The notes: generated by a model from the sequence alone, not told the origin. A DNA stretch of 64,000 nt from an uncultured Polaribacter sp. (GCA_905480405.1 CAJQQH010000043.1:1-64000); one strand, 5' to 3'; counted from the first letter of the stretch, positions 45,367 through 55,435 are shown. A program made the numbers and translations.

Positions 45367-45864
45367 ATGGCAGAAATTACATTAAAAGGAAATGCAATTA
45401 ATACAATTGGAAACTTACCTAATATAGGAGATAAAGCAATAGATTTTAAACTTACAGCTGTAGACTTGTCTCAAAAAAGTTTATCAGATTTTTCTGGTAA
45501 AAAAATTATTTTAAACATTTTTCCTAGTGTAGATACTGGTACTTGTGCAACATCTGTTAGAGAGTTTAATAAAAAAGCGTCTGAATTAGAAAATACAGTA
45601 GTTTTATGTGTTTCTAAAGATTTACCTTTTGCTCAAGCTCGTTTTTGTGGTGCAGAAGGAATTGAAAATGTTGTTATGCTTTCTGATTTTGCAACTGGTA
45701 AATTCGGACAAGATTATCAATTAGAAATTGCAAACGGACCACTTGCCCACTTACATTCTAGAGCAATTGTTATAATTGATGAAAACGGATCTGTTGTTTA
45801 TACTGAGCAAGTGTCTGAAATAGTAGATGAACCAAGTTATGAAACTGCATTAAAAGCAATATAA
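45367..45864 (+). CDS. tpx: thiol peroxidase Tpx
   Basis: 165 aa 2-Cys peroxiredoxin reducing peroxides with thioredoxin. FPSVDTGTCATSVREFN holds the peroxidatic Cys (C59 approx.), and ARFCGAEGIENVVMLSDF the resolving Cys (about 94). First gene of a run with dgkA, ftsK, lolA, lptG and ribBA. Confidence 0.95.
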   Translation: MAEITLKGNAINTIGNLPNIGDKAIDFKLTAVDLSQKSLSDFSGKKIILNIFPSVDTGTCATSVREFNKKASELENTVVLCVSKDLPFAQARFCGAEGIENVVMLSDFATGKFGQDYQLEIANGPLAHLHSRAIVIIDENGSVVYTEQVSEIVDEPSYETALKAI

Positions 45865-45865
45865 C

Positions 45866-46246
45866 ATGAAGAATCCTAAAGATGGTTTTTTAAAAGGAAG
45901 AGTTAAAAGCGTAAAATTTGCATTAAAAGGTATGTGGATTTTAATAACTACAGAAGATAGTATTAAAGCGCAGTTATTTTTTGCTTTTATTGCCACAATT
46001 TTAGGATTTTATTTTAATATTTCTGGAACAGAATGGGCTATTCAGGTATTAGCAATTGGGTTAGTTTTGGTCGCAGAAGCTGCAAATACAGCTATTGAAG
46101 AAGTAGCAGATTTTATTCACCCAGAGTATCATGAAAAAATTGGACTAATTAAAGATATAGCAGCTGGTGCACCTAGTTTTGCTGCTTTTATATCTTTAAT
46201 TATTGTAGGTATTATCTATGTTCCTAAAATTATGTTATTGTTTTAA
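45866..46246 (+). CDS. dgkA: diacylglycerol/undecaprenol kinase family protein
   Basis: 126 aa with three membrane helices. The EAANTAIEEVADFIHPEYHE motif is that of the prokaryotic DgkA family, followed by KIGLIKDIAAGAPSFAAFIS. In many bacteria this subfamily phosphorylates undecaprenol. One base separates it from the tpx stop codon; ftsK follows 39 bp later. Confidence 0.9.
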   Translation: MKNPKDGFLKGRVKSVKFALKGMWILITTEDSIKAQLFFAFIATILGFYFNISGTEWAIQVLAIGLVLVAEAANTAIEEVADFIHPEYHEKIGLIKDIAAGAPSFAAFISLIIVGIIYVPKIMLLF

Positions 46247-46285
46247 CTGATATAATTTCACATCACTAAAGTATTTTTAAGTTTA

Positions 46286-48763
46286 ATGGCAAAGAAAACA
46301 ATTATCAAAAAAGCAGCAGTTAAAAATGAAGATAAAACAAGTATTTTGTCTTTATTAAAGACTAGACAAGCTAAAACTATATTTGCAACATTTTTAATGT
46401 TGTTTTCTGTGTTTTTATGCATTGCTTTTATTTCGTTTTTCTTTAATTGGCAAGAAGATCAAAGTACACTTAATTATTTAACCGATAAAACAGTAAAAAG
46501 TAAAAATCTTTTAGGTAAAATTGGAGCAAATATTAGTCACTTCTTTATATACCAAGGTTTTGGTTTAGCTGCATTTATTATTTCTATTCAAGTTTTTTTA
46601 ACTGGGTTTTACATTTTAATACAAAAGAAGTTTTCAAAAATTATTCTTTCTTGGAATTGGGGATTAATAATAATGTTATGGGTTTCTGTTGTTTTTGGAT
46701 TTCTACAAAAAGAGTATGCTCTTTTATCTGGTATAATCGGTTTTGAAATAAATAACTATTTACAAACATTTATAGGTAAAACAGGTTTAACAATCGTTTT
46801 AATTTTCTTACTTATTACCTATTTAGTTATACGTTATAAAGTAACTTTTGACGCTTTCATTGAAAAAATGAAACAAAAAAGACTAGTGAGAGAAGCGCGT
46901 AGAAAAGAGTTAGAAAACGATGAATTGTTAAATGAAACTGCTGTAGAAAATGTAGAAATTAAAGAAAAAGAAGAAGCAGTTTCCGAAACGATTAATTTAG
47001 ACAAAAAAGTAAAATCTGCAGTAGAATTATCTTTAGAGAATTTACAACCTACTATTTCTAAACATTCTAATGTTACAGATAAAAAAGAAGAAATTTCTTT
47101 AGAAATAACACAAGAACCCAAACCAGAATTAAAGGTTGAACAACCAATGGAAGTTACCGTTAATGCTCCTGAAGAAGTAGAAATTGACGTTGAAGAAATT
47201 GAAGAAGAAGAACATTCTAAAGAAAACTTATCAGATAAAATTTTGAAAGATTTTGGAGAGTTCGATCCTACTTTAGAGTTATCAAACTTTAAATTTCCTA
47301 CTTTTAACTTATTAAAACAATATAACGAAAGTATTTCTATTGATCCTGAAGAATTAGAAGCTAATAAGAATAGAATTGTAGAAACCCTTAAGAATTATAA
47401 AATTGGTATTGCAGAGATTAAAGCAACGGTTGGTCCTACAATTACATTATATGAAATTGTACCAGAAGCTGGAATACGAATTTCTAAAATTAAAAACTTA
47501 GAAGACGATATTGCATTGTCATTATCTGCTTTAGGTATTAGAATTATTGCTCCAATACCAGGAAAAGGCACAATTGGTATAGAAGTACCAAACCAAAAAT
47601 CTACCATAGTTTCTATGCATTCTGTTATTTCATCTAAGAAATTTCAAGAATCTCAAATGGAATTACCTATTGCTTTAGGAAAAACAATTTCTAATGAAAC
47701 TTTTGTAGTAGATTTAGCAAAAATGCCTCACTTATTAATGGCAGGTGCAACAGGACAAGGAAAATCTGTTGGTTTAAATGCTGTTTTAACATCACTTTTA
47801 TACAAAAAACATCCTGCTGAAGTAAAATTTATTTTAGTAGATCCTAAAAAAGTAGAATTAACTTTATTTAATAAAATTGAACGTCATTATTTAGCAAAAT
47901 TACCAGATGTAGAAGAAGCAATTATTACCGATACAACCAAAGTTGTACATACCCTTAATTCGCTTTGTATAGAAATGGACAATCGCTACGATTTGTTAAA
48001 GGCTGCAATGGTTCGAAATATTAAAGAATACAACGCTAAGTTTAAAAAGCGTAAATTAAACCCTAATGAGGGTCATCAATTTTTACCTTACATTGTTTTG
48101 GTTATAGATGAATTTGCAGATTTAATTATGACTGCTGGTAAAGAAGTAGAAACTCCTATTGCACGTTTAGCTCAGTTAGCTAGAGCTATTGGAATTCACT
48201 TAATTGTAGCAACACAAAGACCTTCTGTAAATGTAATTACAGGTATTATTAAAGCCAATTTTCCTGCTAGAATAGCATTTAGAGTAACTTCTAAGATAGA
48301 TTCTAGAACTATTTTAGATGCTGGTGGCGCAGATCAATTAATTGGTCGCGGAGATTTACTATACACTGCTGGTAACAATCTAAACAGAATACAATGTGCT
48401 TTTGTAGATACGCCAGAAGTAGAAAAAATTACAGATTTTATTGGCTCTCAAAAAGCATATGCAGAAGCATATTTATTACCAGAATATGTAGATGATGAAA
48501 GTGGCACGAGTGTTGATATAGATATTGCAGATAGAGATAAACTCTTTAGAGATGCAGCAGAAATTATTGTTACAGCACAACAAGGTTCTGCTTCTTTATT
48601 ACAGCGTAAATTAAAATTAGGTTACAATAGAGCTGGTAGGTTAATAGATCAATTAGAAGCTGCAGGAATTGTTGGCGGCTTTGAAGGTAGTAAAGCTAGA
48701 CAAGTTTTAGTACCAGATTTTGTAGCTTTAGATCAGTTATTAGAAAACGAAAAGAACCTATAA
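46286..48763 (+). CDS. ftsK: DNA translocase FtsK
   Basis: 825 aa. N-terminal membrane domain with four helices (about 32-55, 85-108, 118-135, 160-180), a low-complexity acidic linker (about 200-320), then the motor. Walker A GATGQGKSVGLNA is at about residue 487, Walker B VIDEFADL, and the C-terminal gamma winged helix (LFRDAAEIIVTAQQGSASLL, AGIVGGFEGSKARQVL) for KOPS recognition. Couples chromosome resolution to division at the septum. Confidence 0.96.
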   Translation: MAKKTIIKKAAVKNEDKTSILSLLKTRQAKTIFATFLMLFSVFLCIAFISFFFNWQEDQSTLNYLTDKTVKSKNLLGKIGANISHFFIYQGFGLAAFIISIQVFLTGFYILIQKKFSKIILSWNWGLIIMLWVSVVFGFLQKEYALLSGIIGFEINNYLQTFIGKTGLTIVLIFLLITYLVIRYKVTFDAFIEKMKQKRLVREARRKELENDELLNETAVENVEIKEKEEAVSETINLDKKVKSAVELSLENLQPTISKHSNVTDKKEEISLEITQEPKPELKVEQPMEVTVNAPEEVEIDVEEIEEEEHSKENLSDKILKDFGEFDPTLELSNFKFPTFNLLKQYNESISIDPEELEANKNRIVETLKNYKIGIAEIKATVGPTITLYEIVPEAGIRISKIKNLEDDIALSLSALGIRIIAPIPGKGTIGIEVPNQKSTIVSMHSVISSKKFQESQMELPIALGKTISNETFVVDLAKMPHLLMAGATGQGKSVGLNAVLTSLLYKKHPAEVKFILVDPKKVELTLFNKIERHYLAKLPDVEEAIITDTTKVVHTLNSLCIEMDNRYDLLKAAMVRNIKEYNAKFKKRKLNPNEGHQFLPYIVLVIDEFADLIMTAGKEVETPIARLAQLARAIGIHLIVATQRPSVNVITGIIKANFPARIAFRVTSKIDSRTILDAGGADQLIGRGDLLYTAGNNLNRIQCAFVDTPEVEKITDFIGSQKAYAEAYLLPEYVDDESGTSVDIDIADRDKLFRDAAEIIVTAQQGSASLLQRKLKLGYNRAGRLIDQLEAAGIVGGFEGSKARQVLVPDFVALDQLLENEKNL

Positions 48764-48800
48764 AATTTTAATAAAAATATAGGCGATAAGAATTAAAATT

Positions 48801-49457
48801 ATGAAGAAAATATCAATATTATTTTTAAGTTTATGTATATCAGCAATTACATATTCTCAAAATTCAAAAGAAGCAAAATCATTATTAGATGAAGTTTCTG
48901 TAAAAATGGGGGCTTATAAAAATATGACTATTGGTTTTAGTCAAACTTTAAGTAATGAAGATGCCGGAATTAAAGAAGGTGACGAACCACCAATTAGAGG
49001 AGAAATTAATTTACAAGGAGAAAAGTACAGCCTAAATTATTTAGGAAATAAATTTATATATGATGGTAAAAAACTCTACGTTATTAACAACGATGAGAAA
49101 GAAATTTCTATTACCGAAGGAGATTTAGAAGGTGATGATGGTTTTATTTATCCATCTAAATTATTAACTTTTTACAAAGAAGGTTACAATTTTGAAATGG
49201 GAAAATTAAAGAATATAAAGGGAAGAAAAATTCAATTTGTAACTTTAAACCCTATCGATAGTAATTCTGATATCATAAAAGTTGAATTAGGTATTGATGC
49301 TAAAACAAAACACATTTATAAGTTGATCCAAACAGGATCTAATACCTCTAAAACAACTTTTACAATCTCTAAATTTAAGAGTAACCAACCATTATCAGAA
49401 AACTTTTTTAAATTTGATAAACAAAAGTATTTAAGTCAGAATTTTACTATCGATTAA
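48801..49457 (+). CDS. lolA: LolA-like outer-membrane lipoprotein carrier
   Basis: 218 aa periplasmic protein, signal peptide to about residue 20 (ITYSQN). LolA-type pattern: KNMTIGFSQTLSNEDAG, then GEINLQGEKYSLNY and FIYDGKKLYVINNDEKEIS; the half-barrel carries lipoprotein acyl chains from LolCDE to the outer membrane. 37 bp after ftsK. Sequence similarity to E. coli LolA is low, as usual in Bacteroidota. The hairpin at 49482-49512 follows. Confidence 0.85.
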   Translation: MKKISILFLSLCISAITYSQNSKEAKSLLDEVSVKMGAYKNMTIGFSQTLSNEDAGIKEGDEPPIRGEINLQGEKYSLNYLGNKFIYDGKKLYVINNDEKEISITEGDLEGDDGFIYPSKLLTFYKEGYNFEMGKLKNIKGRKIQFVTLNPIDSNSDIIKVELGIDAKTKHIYKLIQTGSNTSKTTFTISKFKSNQPLSENFFKFDKQKYLSQNFTID

Positions 49458-49479
49458 ATCTTTCAATTAACAGAAAATT

Positions 49480-49513
49480 AGTAGCATCTTAATAATTAAG
49501 ATGCTATTTTTGC
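49480..49513 (+). terminator. hairpin after lolA, overlapping lptG promoter-like sequence
   Basis: TAGCATCTT pairs with AAGATGCTA, followed by TTTTTG. It has the shape of an intrinsic terminator after lolA. TATTTTTG (49505-49512) inside it also matches a -7 box just before the lptG start. Confidence 0.6.
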
Positions 49514-49518
49514 TTTTC

Positions 49519-50952
49519 ATGAAAATTTTAGATAAATACATCTTAAAAAGTTTTTTTAGACCATTTATTGCTACATTTCTTATTGTCCTTTTTGTATTAG
49601 TAATGCAAACATTATGGCAAGTTTTTGAAAGTATAGCAGGAAAAGGAATAAGCTTAATCTTTATACTAAAATTTTTATACTACACCACTTTAATGATTAT
49701 ACCACAAGCACTACCAATTGGTGTTTTGTTATCATCAATTATGGCTTTAGGAGATTTAGGCGAAAACTATGAATTTGCAGCCGCAAAATCTGCAGGAATT
49801 TCTTTACAACGTTTAATAAGACCAATAGGTATTTTAGCTATATTTTTAAGTATTCTTAACTTTCTATTCTTAAACAATGTATATCCTTATGCTGTTTATG
49901 AACAGATTAATTTAAAAAGAAACATTAAAAACAAACAGCCAGCAATGGCATTAATACCAGGTAGCTTTAATGCTGATTTACCAGGTTATCAAATAAAATT
50001 TGATGAAAAATACGGAGAAGATAAAAACCTGTTAAGAAATGTTTTAATTTACGATTTAACAAGCCAAAGAGGAAATCAAAAAGTAATAACTGCAGAAAGA
50101 GGAAAAATAGTTTCTGAAGAAGGAAGTAGATATATGACCTTTATTTTATATGATGGAAACTATTATGAAGAGCATGTAAAATCTGCTAAAACTACTGCTA
50201 AAAGAAAAAAAATGGGCGCCTCTAACGCTACTTTTAAAGAATATGAATTTAATATTGATGTTGGAGATGCTTCTATTGATACTACAATGAGCAAAGGATA
50301 CCCAATGATGTATCGATTAAAAGAAATAAAAGATACAATACCAAAACTAAAAAACAATTATTATGAGTCTTTAAGATTACGTTCTAAAAATATTTATATT
50401 AGTACAAAAGCCGAAGCTTTATATAAATACCCAGACTCTTTAAAAGCAAAAAATATTGATAGTATTACCTTAGATAATTTTAAATTAGCTGATAAAATTT
50501 CTATACTTAACTCTGCAATTAGTAAAACAGGAAGAGTTGTAAATACACTTAAAAACAACAACCTTAATATTAAATGGAGACGAAAAATGCTTAACTTCTA
50601 TGATACTGAATATTACAATAGAATAGCATTTTCATTATCTTGTATAATTCTCTTTTTTATTGGAGCACCATTAGGTTCAATCATTAGAAAGGGTGGCTTT
50701 GGTTTACCAATGATATTAGCAATTGCAATTTATGTTATGTATTTCTTTGCAAATACATTTGGTAAAAATTTAGCAGAAGAAAGTTCAATTACTGCTTTTC
50801 TAGGATCTTGGATTTCTGCAATAATTATGATTCCTATCGCAATTTTATTAACTAGAAGAGCTACAAAAGACAAAGGGTTATTTAATATCAATTCTTTTTT
50901 ACACCCAATTACCAATTTTTTCAAAAAAATAATACCTAAAAAAGGTACGTAA
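49519..50952 (+). CDS. LptF/LptG-family lipopolysaccharide export permease
   Basis: 477 aa from MKILDKYILKSFFRPFIATF (49519 preferred; the earlier ATG overlaps the terminator hairpin). Six membrane helices, three at each end, around a periplasmic beta-jellyroll (about 130-340) that passes LPS to LptC/A. Motif ALPIGVLLSSIMALGDLGEN is conserved. It is followed directly by ribBA (3 bp). Confidence 0.9.
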   Translation: MKILDKYILKSFFRPFIATFLIVLFVLVMQTLWQVFESIAGKGISLIFILKFLYYTTLMIIPQALPIGVLLSSIMALGDLGENYEFAAAKSAGISLQRLIRPIGILAIFLSILNFLFLNNVYPYAVYEQINLKRNIKNKQPAMALIPGSFNADLPGYQIKFDEKYGEDKNLLRNVLIYDLTSQRGNQKVITAERGKIVSEEGSRYMTFILYDGNYYEEHVKSAKTTAKRKKMGASNATFKEYEFNIDVGDASIDTTMSKGYPMMYRLKEIKDTIPKLKNNYYESLRLRSKNIYISTKAEALYKYPDSLKAKNIDSITLDNFKLADKISILNSAISKTGRVVNTLKNNNLNIKWRRKMLNFYDTEYYNRIAFSLSCIILFFIGAPLGSIIRKGGFGLPMILAIAIYVMYFFANTFGKNLAEESSITAFLGSWISAIIMIPIAILLTRRATKDKGLFNINSFLHPITNFFKKIIPKKGT

Positions 50953-50955
50953 ATT

Positions 50956-52098
50956 ATGACTGAAACTTCTCAAAAAAGGACTCAATTACATACTATAGAA
51001 GAGGCAATTAACGATATTAGAAACGGTAAAGTTATTATTGTTGTTGATGATGAAAATCGTGAAAATGAAGGTGACTTTTTAGCTGCTGCTGAAAAAACTA
51101 CGCCAGAAATGATCAATTTTATGGCAACTCACGGACGTGGATTAATATGTGCACCTCTTACAGAAAATCGTTGTAAAGAACTAGAATTAAACATGATGGT
51201 TAATAACAACACAGATCCTATGGAAACTGGCTTTACAGTATCTGTAGATTTGCGTGGTAAAGGTGTAACAACTGGTATTTCTGCATCAGACAGATCTTTA
51301 ACAATACAGGCATTAGTAGATGAAGAAACAAAACCGTTTGATTTAGCAAGACCTGGTCATATATTTCCTTTAAGAGCAAAAGAAGGTGGTGTTTTACGAA
51401 GAACTGGTCATACAGAAGCTGCCATTGATTTTGCACGTTTAGCAGGTTTAAAACCTGCAGGTGTTATTGTAGAAATCATGAATGAAGATGGATCAATGGC
51501 ACGTTTACCACAACTGTTAAAAGTGGCTGAAAAATTTGATATTAAAATTGTTTCTATTGAAGATTTAGTTGCTTATAGAATGGAGCATGATTCTTTAATT
51601 GAAAAGAAAGACGATTTTGAAATAGAAACTCGTTTTGGAAAATTTAGATTAAGAGCGTATCAACAAACTACTAATGATCAAGTACATATTGCATTAACAA
51701 AAGGTTCTTGGACAAATGAAGAAGGTGTTTTAACAAGAATAAATTCTACATTAGTTAACAATGATATTTTGGGTACTTTAACCAATAATGTTGATAAGAA
51801 ATTAGACAAAATGTTTCAGGTTATTAATGATGAAGGAAAAGGTGCTATTTTATTTATCAATCAACAAAATCAATCTAAAAACTTATTAAGTAGATTATCC
51901 ATTTTAAAAGAAAGTCAGAAAAAAGGTGAGCTTAAAGCCCCAGCAATTGCAATGGATCAAAGAGATTTTGGAATTGGAGCACAAATTTTACATGACTTAA
52001 ACATTAGTAAATTAAAACTAGTAACCAACACACAACAAACTAAAAGAGTTGGTATGATTGGTTATGGTTTAGAAATTGTTGATTATGTAACTTACTAA
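50956..52098 (+). CDS. ribBA: 3,4-dihydroxy-2-butanone-4-phosphate synthase with degenerate GTP cyclohydrolase II domain
   Basis: 380 aa. The N-terminal RibB domain (about 1-205) is intact: DDENRENEGDFLAAAEKTTP, HGRGLICAPL, GISASDRSLTI, RPGHIFPLRAKEGGV and TGHTEAAIDFARLAGLKP. The C-terminal RibA-like domain (about 210-380) keeps RDFGIGAQILHDLNISKLKL and YGLEIVDYV but lacks the zinc Cys set (no CLTGD or CDCG; here VNNDILGTLTNN) and the catalytic arginine/tyrosine region. So only the RibB reaction is expected; a separate RibA should exist. Confidence 0.9.
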   Translation: MTETSQKRTQLHTIEEAINDIRNGKVIIVVDDENRENEGDFLAAAEKTTPEMINFMATHGRGLICAPLTENRCKELELNMMVNNNTDPMETGFTVSVDLRGKGVTTGISASDRSLTIQALVDEETKPFDLARPGHIFPLRAKEGGVLRRTGHTEAAIDFARLAGLKPAGVIVEIMNEDGSMARLPQLLKVAEKFDIKIVSIEDLVAYRMEHDSLIEKKDDFEIETRFGKFRLRAYQQTTNDQVHIALTKGSWTNEEGVLTRINSTLVNNDILGTLTNNVDKKLDKMFQVINDEGKGAILFINQQNQSKNLLSRLSILKESQKKGELKAPAIAMDQRDFGIGAQILHDLNISKLKLVTNTQQTKRVGMIGYGLEIVDYVTY

Positions 52099-52157
52099 AT
52101 GTAAAACTTAATAATTATAAAAATCTGTTACAACCAATCGCTTAAATAAAGTTAAAG

Positions 52158-52892
52158 ATGAAATTAAGTAATAAAGTAGTTATAGTAACTGGTTCATCAA
52201 AAGGAATTGGAAGAGAAATTGCATTACTTTTAGCTGAAAATAATGCGAAAGTAATTGTAAATTATTCTAGAAGTGAAACAGAGGCTAACGAAACTGTAAA
52301 TACCATTATTAATAAAGGTGGACAAGCTATAGCCATAAAAGCAGATGTTAGTAAAAGGAAAGAAGTAACTTATTTATTTGACAAAACAATTGAAGTTTAT
52401 GGCAAAATAGATGTATTGATAAACAATGCTGGAGTTATGAATTCTAAGAAACTAAAAGACATTACAGAAGATGATTTTGATAATCACTTTAATGTAAACG
52501 TTAAAGGGTTATATAATACTTTGCAAGAAGCAGAAAGTAAACTGGCTGACAATGGTAATATCATAAATATATCTTCTAGTACTGTAAAATTAATGTTACC
52601 AACTTATGCCATTTATTCTGCAACAAAAGCTGCTGTAGAACAAATAACACGTGTTTTTTCTAAAGAAGTTGGTAGAGGTATTTCTGTAAATGCTCTTGCA
52701 CCTGGGCCAACAGAAACCGAATTATTTTTAAATGGAAAAACACCAGAATTTATAGCTAATTTAAGTGCAATGAATGCTTTTAACAGATTGGCAAAACCTA
52801 TTGATATAGCTAGAGTTGCTTTGTTTTTAGCTAGTGATGAATCTAAATGGATTTCTGGACAAGTTATTGGTGCAAATGGAGCTATGGTTTAA
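52158..52892 (+). CDS. short-chain dehydrogenase/reductase (SDR)
   Basis: 244 aa classical SDR. TGSSKGIGREIA (about 11-22) binds NAD(P); NNAG, then the catalytic Ser in ISSSTVKL, YSATK with Tyr/Lys, and NALAPGPTETELF. Resembles 3-oxoacyl-ACP reductase-like enzymes of unknown substrate. It ends convergently with the peptidase E gene 9 bp away, without a clear terminator. Confidence 0.9.
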   Translation: MKLSNKVVIVTGSSKGIGREIALLLAENNAKVIVNYSRSETEANETVNTIINKGGQAIAIKADVSKRKEVTYLFDKTIEVYGKIDVLINNAGVMNSKKLKDITEDDFDNHFNVNVKGLYNTLQEAESKLADNGNIINISSSTVKLMLPTYAIYSATKAAVEQITRVFSKEVGRGISVNALAPGPTETELFLNGKTPEFIANLSAMNAFNRLAKPIDIARVALFLASDESKWISGQVIGANGAMV

Positions 52893-52900
52893 ATCTAAAA

Positions 52901-53602
52901 TTAAACCAAAACCCCTCTCCCACTTTCTATTTCAACAGGATTTTCATTTTGCTGAAACAACCTTGCTGTATGGTTTCCTTTTAAGGTAATTGTATCACCT
53001 AAAACTTCTAACCAACTGCCTTCTCGTAAACCTAAAACAGCAATTTTATTAAAAACGTGAAACTCTTTTATTCTAGTTTCTCTAGTTTCGCCCATATGTT
53101 TTGTACCTATTATTGGATCTAAATAATGTGCATTAATATTAAAAGGAATCATTCCTAAAGTGATAAAACTTGGTGGATACACAATTGGCATATCATTGGT
53201 ATTCTTCATATTAACACCACAAATATTGCTTCCTGCACTTGTTCCTAAATATGGAGTTCCGTTTTCTAAAACTTGTTTTAAATCAGTAATTATATCATTT
53301 TTATATAATTGATTTACCAACTCAAAAGTATTTCCTCCTCCAGTAAAAATAGCGTCAGCATTTTGTATGGCTTCTTTTGGATTTTTAAATTGATGAATTC
53401 CTTTTACATCAATATTAATTTTAACAAAAGCTTTTTGTGCAATTTTGGTATAATCATCATAAGAAATTCCGCTAGGTCTAGCATACGGAATAAAAAGAAT
53501 CGTTTTTACATTCGTAAAAATATTAGATAATGTGGGTAATAAATATTCTAAATATCCACTTCCATGAATTGTAGACGTACTAGCAATAATCATTTTCTTC
53601 AT
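52901..53602 (-). CDS. dipeptidase E-like, peptidase family S51
   Basis: 233 aa cytoplasmic serine peptidase that splits Asp-X dipeptides. GGGNTFELVNQLYKND, then YLGTSAGSNICGV with the nucleophile Ser, and the INAHYLDP block with His, as in PepE. The start is MKKMIIASTSTIHGSGYLEY. Monocistronic. Confidence 0.9.
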   Translation of the reverse strand: MKKMIIASTSTIHGSGYLEYLLPTLSNIFTNVKTILFIPYARPSGISYDDYTKIAQKAFVKINIDVKGIHQFKNPKEAIQNADAIFTGGGNTFELVNQLYKNDIITDLKQVLENGTPYLGTSAGSNICGVNMKNTNDMPIVYPPSFITLGMIPFNINAHYLDPIIGTKHMGETRETRIKEFHVFNKIAVLGLREGSWLEVLGDTITLKGNHTARLFQQNENPVEIESGRGVLV

Positions 53603-53741
53603 AATTCAAAAATAAATATTTTTTTTTTAGAATTCATGGTTCTTAAAAGTATCATAAAATTGATATCAAATCTTTCGTTTAACAAAACTTTACAATAGTG
53701 TTAATAGATTTTTAAGAGCTATTACTATTTTCTTTGCTAAC

Positions 53742-54515
53742 ATGAAAAAACAACTACAACTAATCCTTTTACTTTTTATATCTGTTACATATGCGCAGAC
53801 AGAAAACAAAATTATAGATGGTAAATTAATATTTGATAATTCTCCAGTATCAGACGTACATGTTGTAAATAAAAACACAAATAAAGGAACAACTACCAAT
53901 GATAATGGTTGGTTTGAAATACCCGTTTCTATTGGAGATAGCTTACACTTTACACATGTTAATCTAGAAAAAAAAATTATACAAATTACCAGACAAATGT
54001 TTAAAGAAAATAATATTAAAATAGAGCTACAAGAAAAAACTTATGCTCTAGATGAAATTGTAATTGGCCAACCAAGAAATATTTTCTATGTAGATCCAGA
54101 ACTAATGCCACCTCCAGTAGTAAATGCTAGTACTTTAAAATTACCTTACGTAAACACCACCGTTAAACAAAATAACTCAATTGTAAAATTTAGATCTGGT
54201 GGTGTTATTAGTGTTGATAATTTAATAAATTCTTTAAACGGAAATAACAAACGTAAAAAAGCATTAAAAAAAGCAAAACAAGAGGATACTGTGCTTTCTA
54301 AAATTAGAAAACATTTTACAGATGATTTTTTTATAACTGATTTAAAAATAAAGAAAGAAAACATTAACCCGTTTTTAAACTATTGTTTTAGAAAAAACAT
54401 TGTTATGTACTATAATAAAAAAGAGAGTTTAAAATTAATTAGAGTTTTAATGGACGAGAGTAAAACATTTGAACAAAAAATTAAGAATGATAGCATTTTA
54501 CTTTCTAAAAAGTAA
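53742..54515 (+). CDS. CarboxypepD-reg-like exported protein A
   Basis: 257 aa. Signal peptide (to about residue 19, VTYAQ), then a carboxypeptidase-regulatory-like beta-sandwich (about 24-105: DGKLIFDNSPVSDVHVVNKN, TTTNDNGWFEIPVSIGDSLH). The C-terminal 140 residues (NALNIVG-like LDEIVIGQPRNIFY, LNYCFRKNIVMYYNKKESLK) belong to no family I recognise. Paralogue of the next gene. Probably outer-membrane associated. Confidence 0.7.
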   Translation: MKKQLQLILLLFISVTYAQTENKIIDGKLIFDNSPVSDVHVVNKNTNKGTTTNDNGWFEIPVSIGDSLHFTHVNLEKKIIQITRQMFKENNIKIELQEKTYALDEIVIGQPRNIFYVDPELMPPPVVNASTLKLPYVNTTVKQNNSIVKFRSGGVISVDNLINSLNGNNKRKKALKKAKQEDTVLSKIRKHFTDDFFITDLKIKKENINPFLNYCFRKNIVMYYNKKESLKLIRVLMDESKTFEQKIKNDSILLSKK

Positions 54516-54594
54516 CTTTTAACAGAAGTTTAGAATAGTTTTAGTAAAATTTAAGAGATAAAATCTTTAATTTGTCTGAAGTTAAAAAAAACAT

Positions 54595-55404
54595 ATGGTA
54601 AAAAAACTACTTATTATTTCCCTTTTTTTTATCAGTATTACAAACAGTTTTTCTCAAGAAAAGAACAAAATCATTTTTGGTACCGTTTTAGATTCTTTAG
54701 GAATTGTAAAAAATGCAAACATTATTAATCTTAACACAAAGCAAGGTACTTTTTCTAGTGACTTAGGTTTGTATAGAATATTTGTTTCAGAAGGCGACTC
54801 TATTAGTATTTCTTCCATTCAACATATTTCTAAAACTATTATTATTACAAAAAAAATTATTAACCTTAAAAAAAGGGATGTTCTCCTAAAATTGAATGTA
54901 TATGAATTAGAAGCATTCGAATTAAAAAGACATAATTTACTGGGTAGTTTAACAGCAGATACTAAATCTGTACCTGTCGATAAAAAAGCAAAAACGTTAA
55001 GAGGTATTTTAGATTTTTCTATGATAGATTTTTCTAAAATTGACCCAACAATTGATGCTAATATAAAAGCAAAACCACCACTTAATGATGTAGATCCAGC
55101 TAGTAAATTTGCAGGAGTTGGTGGCGCTGTAGGCACAATACCATTTAAACACTCAGAGCGCCTTTGGGCATTAAGAAGAGATTTAGCGCATAAAAAAGCT
55201 TTCCCATATAAAATACTGTCAGAACTAGGTGAAAAATTCTTTTTCGACGCACTTAAAATTCCATTAGACAAGTATTTTCATTTTCTTGATTACTGTAATC
55301 CTTTAGGTATTGAGAATTTACATAAAAAAGGAAATTTATTAGAGATTATTAAAATTTTAAGAAGGGAAAGTATCTCTTACCTAAAAATAATAAAAAATGA
55401 GTAA
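54595..55404 (+). CDS. CarboxypepD-reg-like exported protein B
   Basis: 269 aa, start at the ATG 54595. Signal peptide to about residue 20, CarboxypepD-reg domain (IIFGTVLDSLGIVKNANIIN, STFSSDLG-type strand at GTFSSDLGLYRIFVSEGDSI), then the segment VYELEAFELKRHNLLGSL. C-terminal region ends FLDYCNPLGIENLHKKGNL, comparable to LNYCFRKN in the neighbouring gene. Part of a 53.7-60.5 kb plus-strand run with DUF6702 and two M1 peptidases. Confidence 0.7.
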   Translation: MVKKLLIISLFFISITNSFSQEKNKIIFGTVLDSLGIVKNANIINLNTKQGTFSSDLGLYRIFVSEGDSISISSIQHISKTIIITKKIINLKKRDVLLKLNVYELEAFELKRHNLLGSLTADTKSVPVDKKAKTLRGILDFSMIDFSKIDPTIDANIKAKPPLNDVDPASKFAGVGGAVGTIPFKHSERLWALRRDLAHKKAFPYKILSELGEKFFFDALKIPLDKYFHFLDYCNPLGIENLHKKGNLLEIIKILRRESISYLKIIKNE

Positions 55405-55435
55405 TTTGGCTCAATAATTTGATTTTTGCAATTTC

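Noticed and set aside
54819-55271. A 150-codon open frame on the minus strand inside the CarboxypepD-reg protein B gene
   Set aside because: The plus-strand product has a signal peptide, a recognisable domain and a paralogue next door; the antisense frame has none of these.
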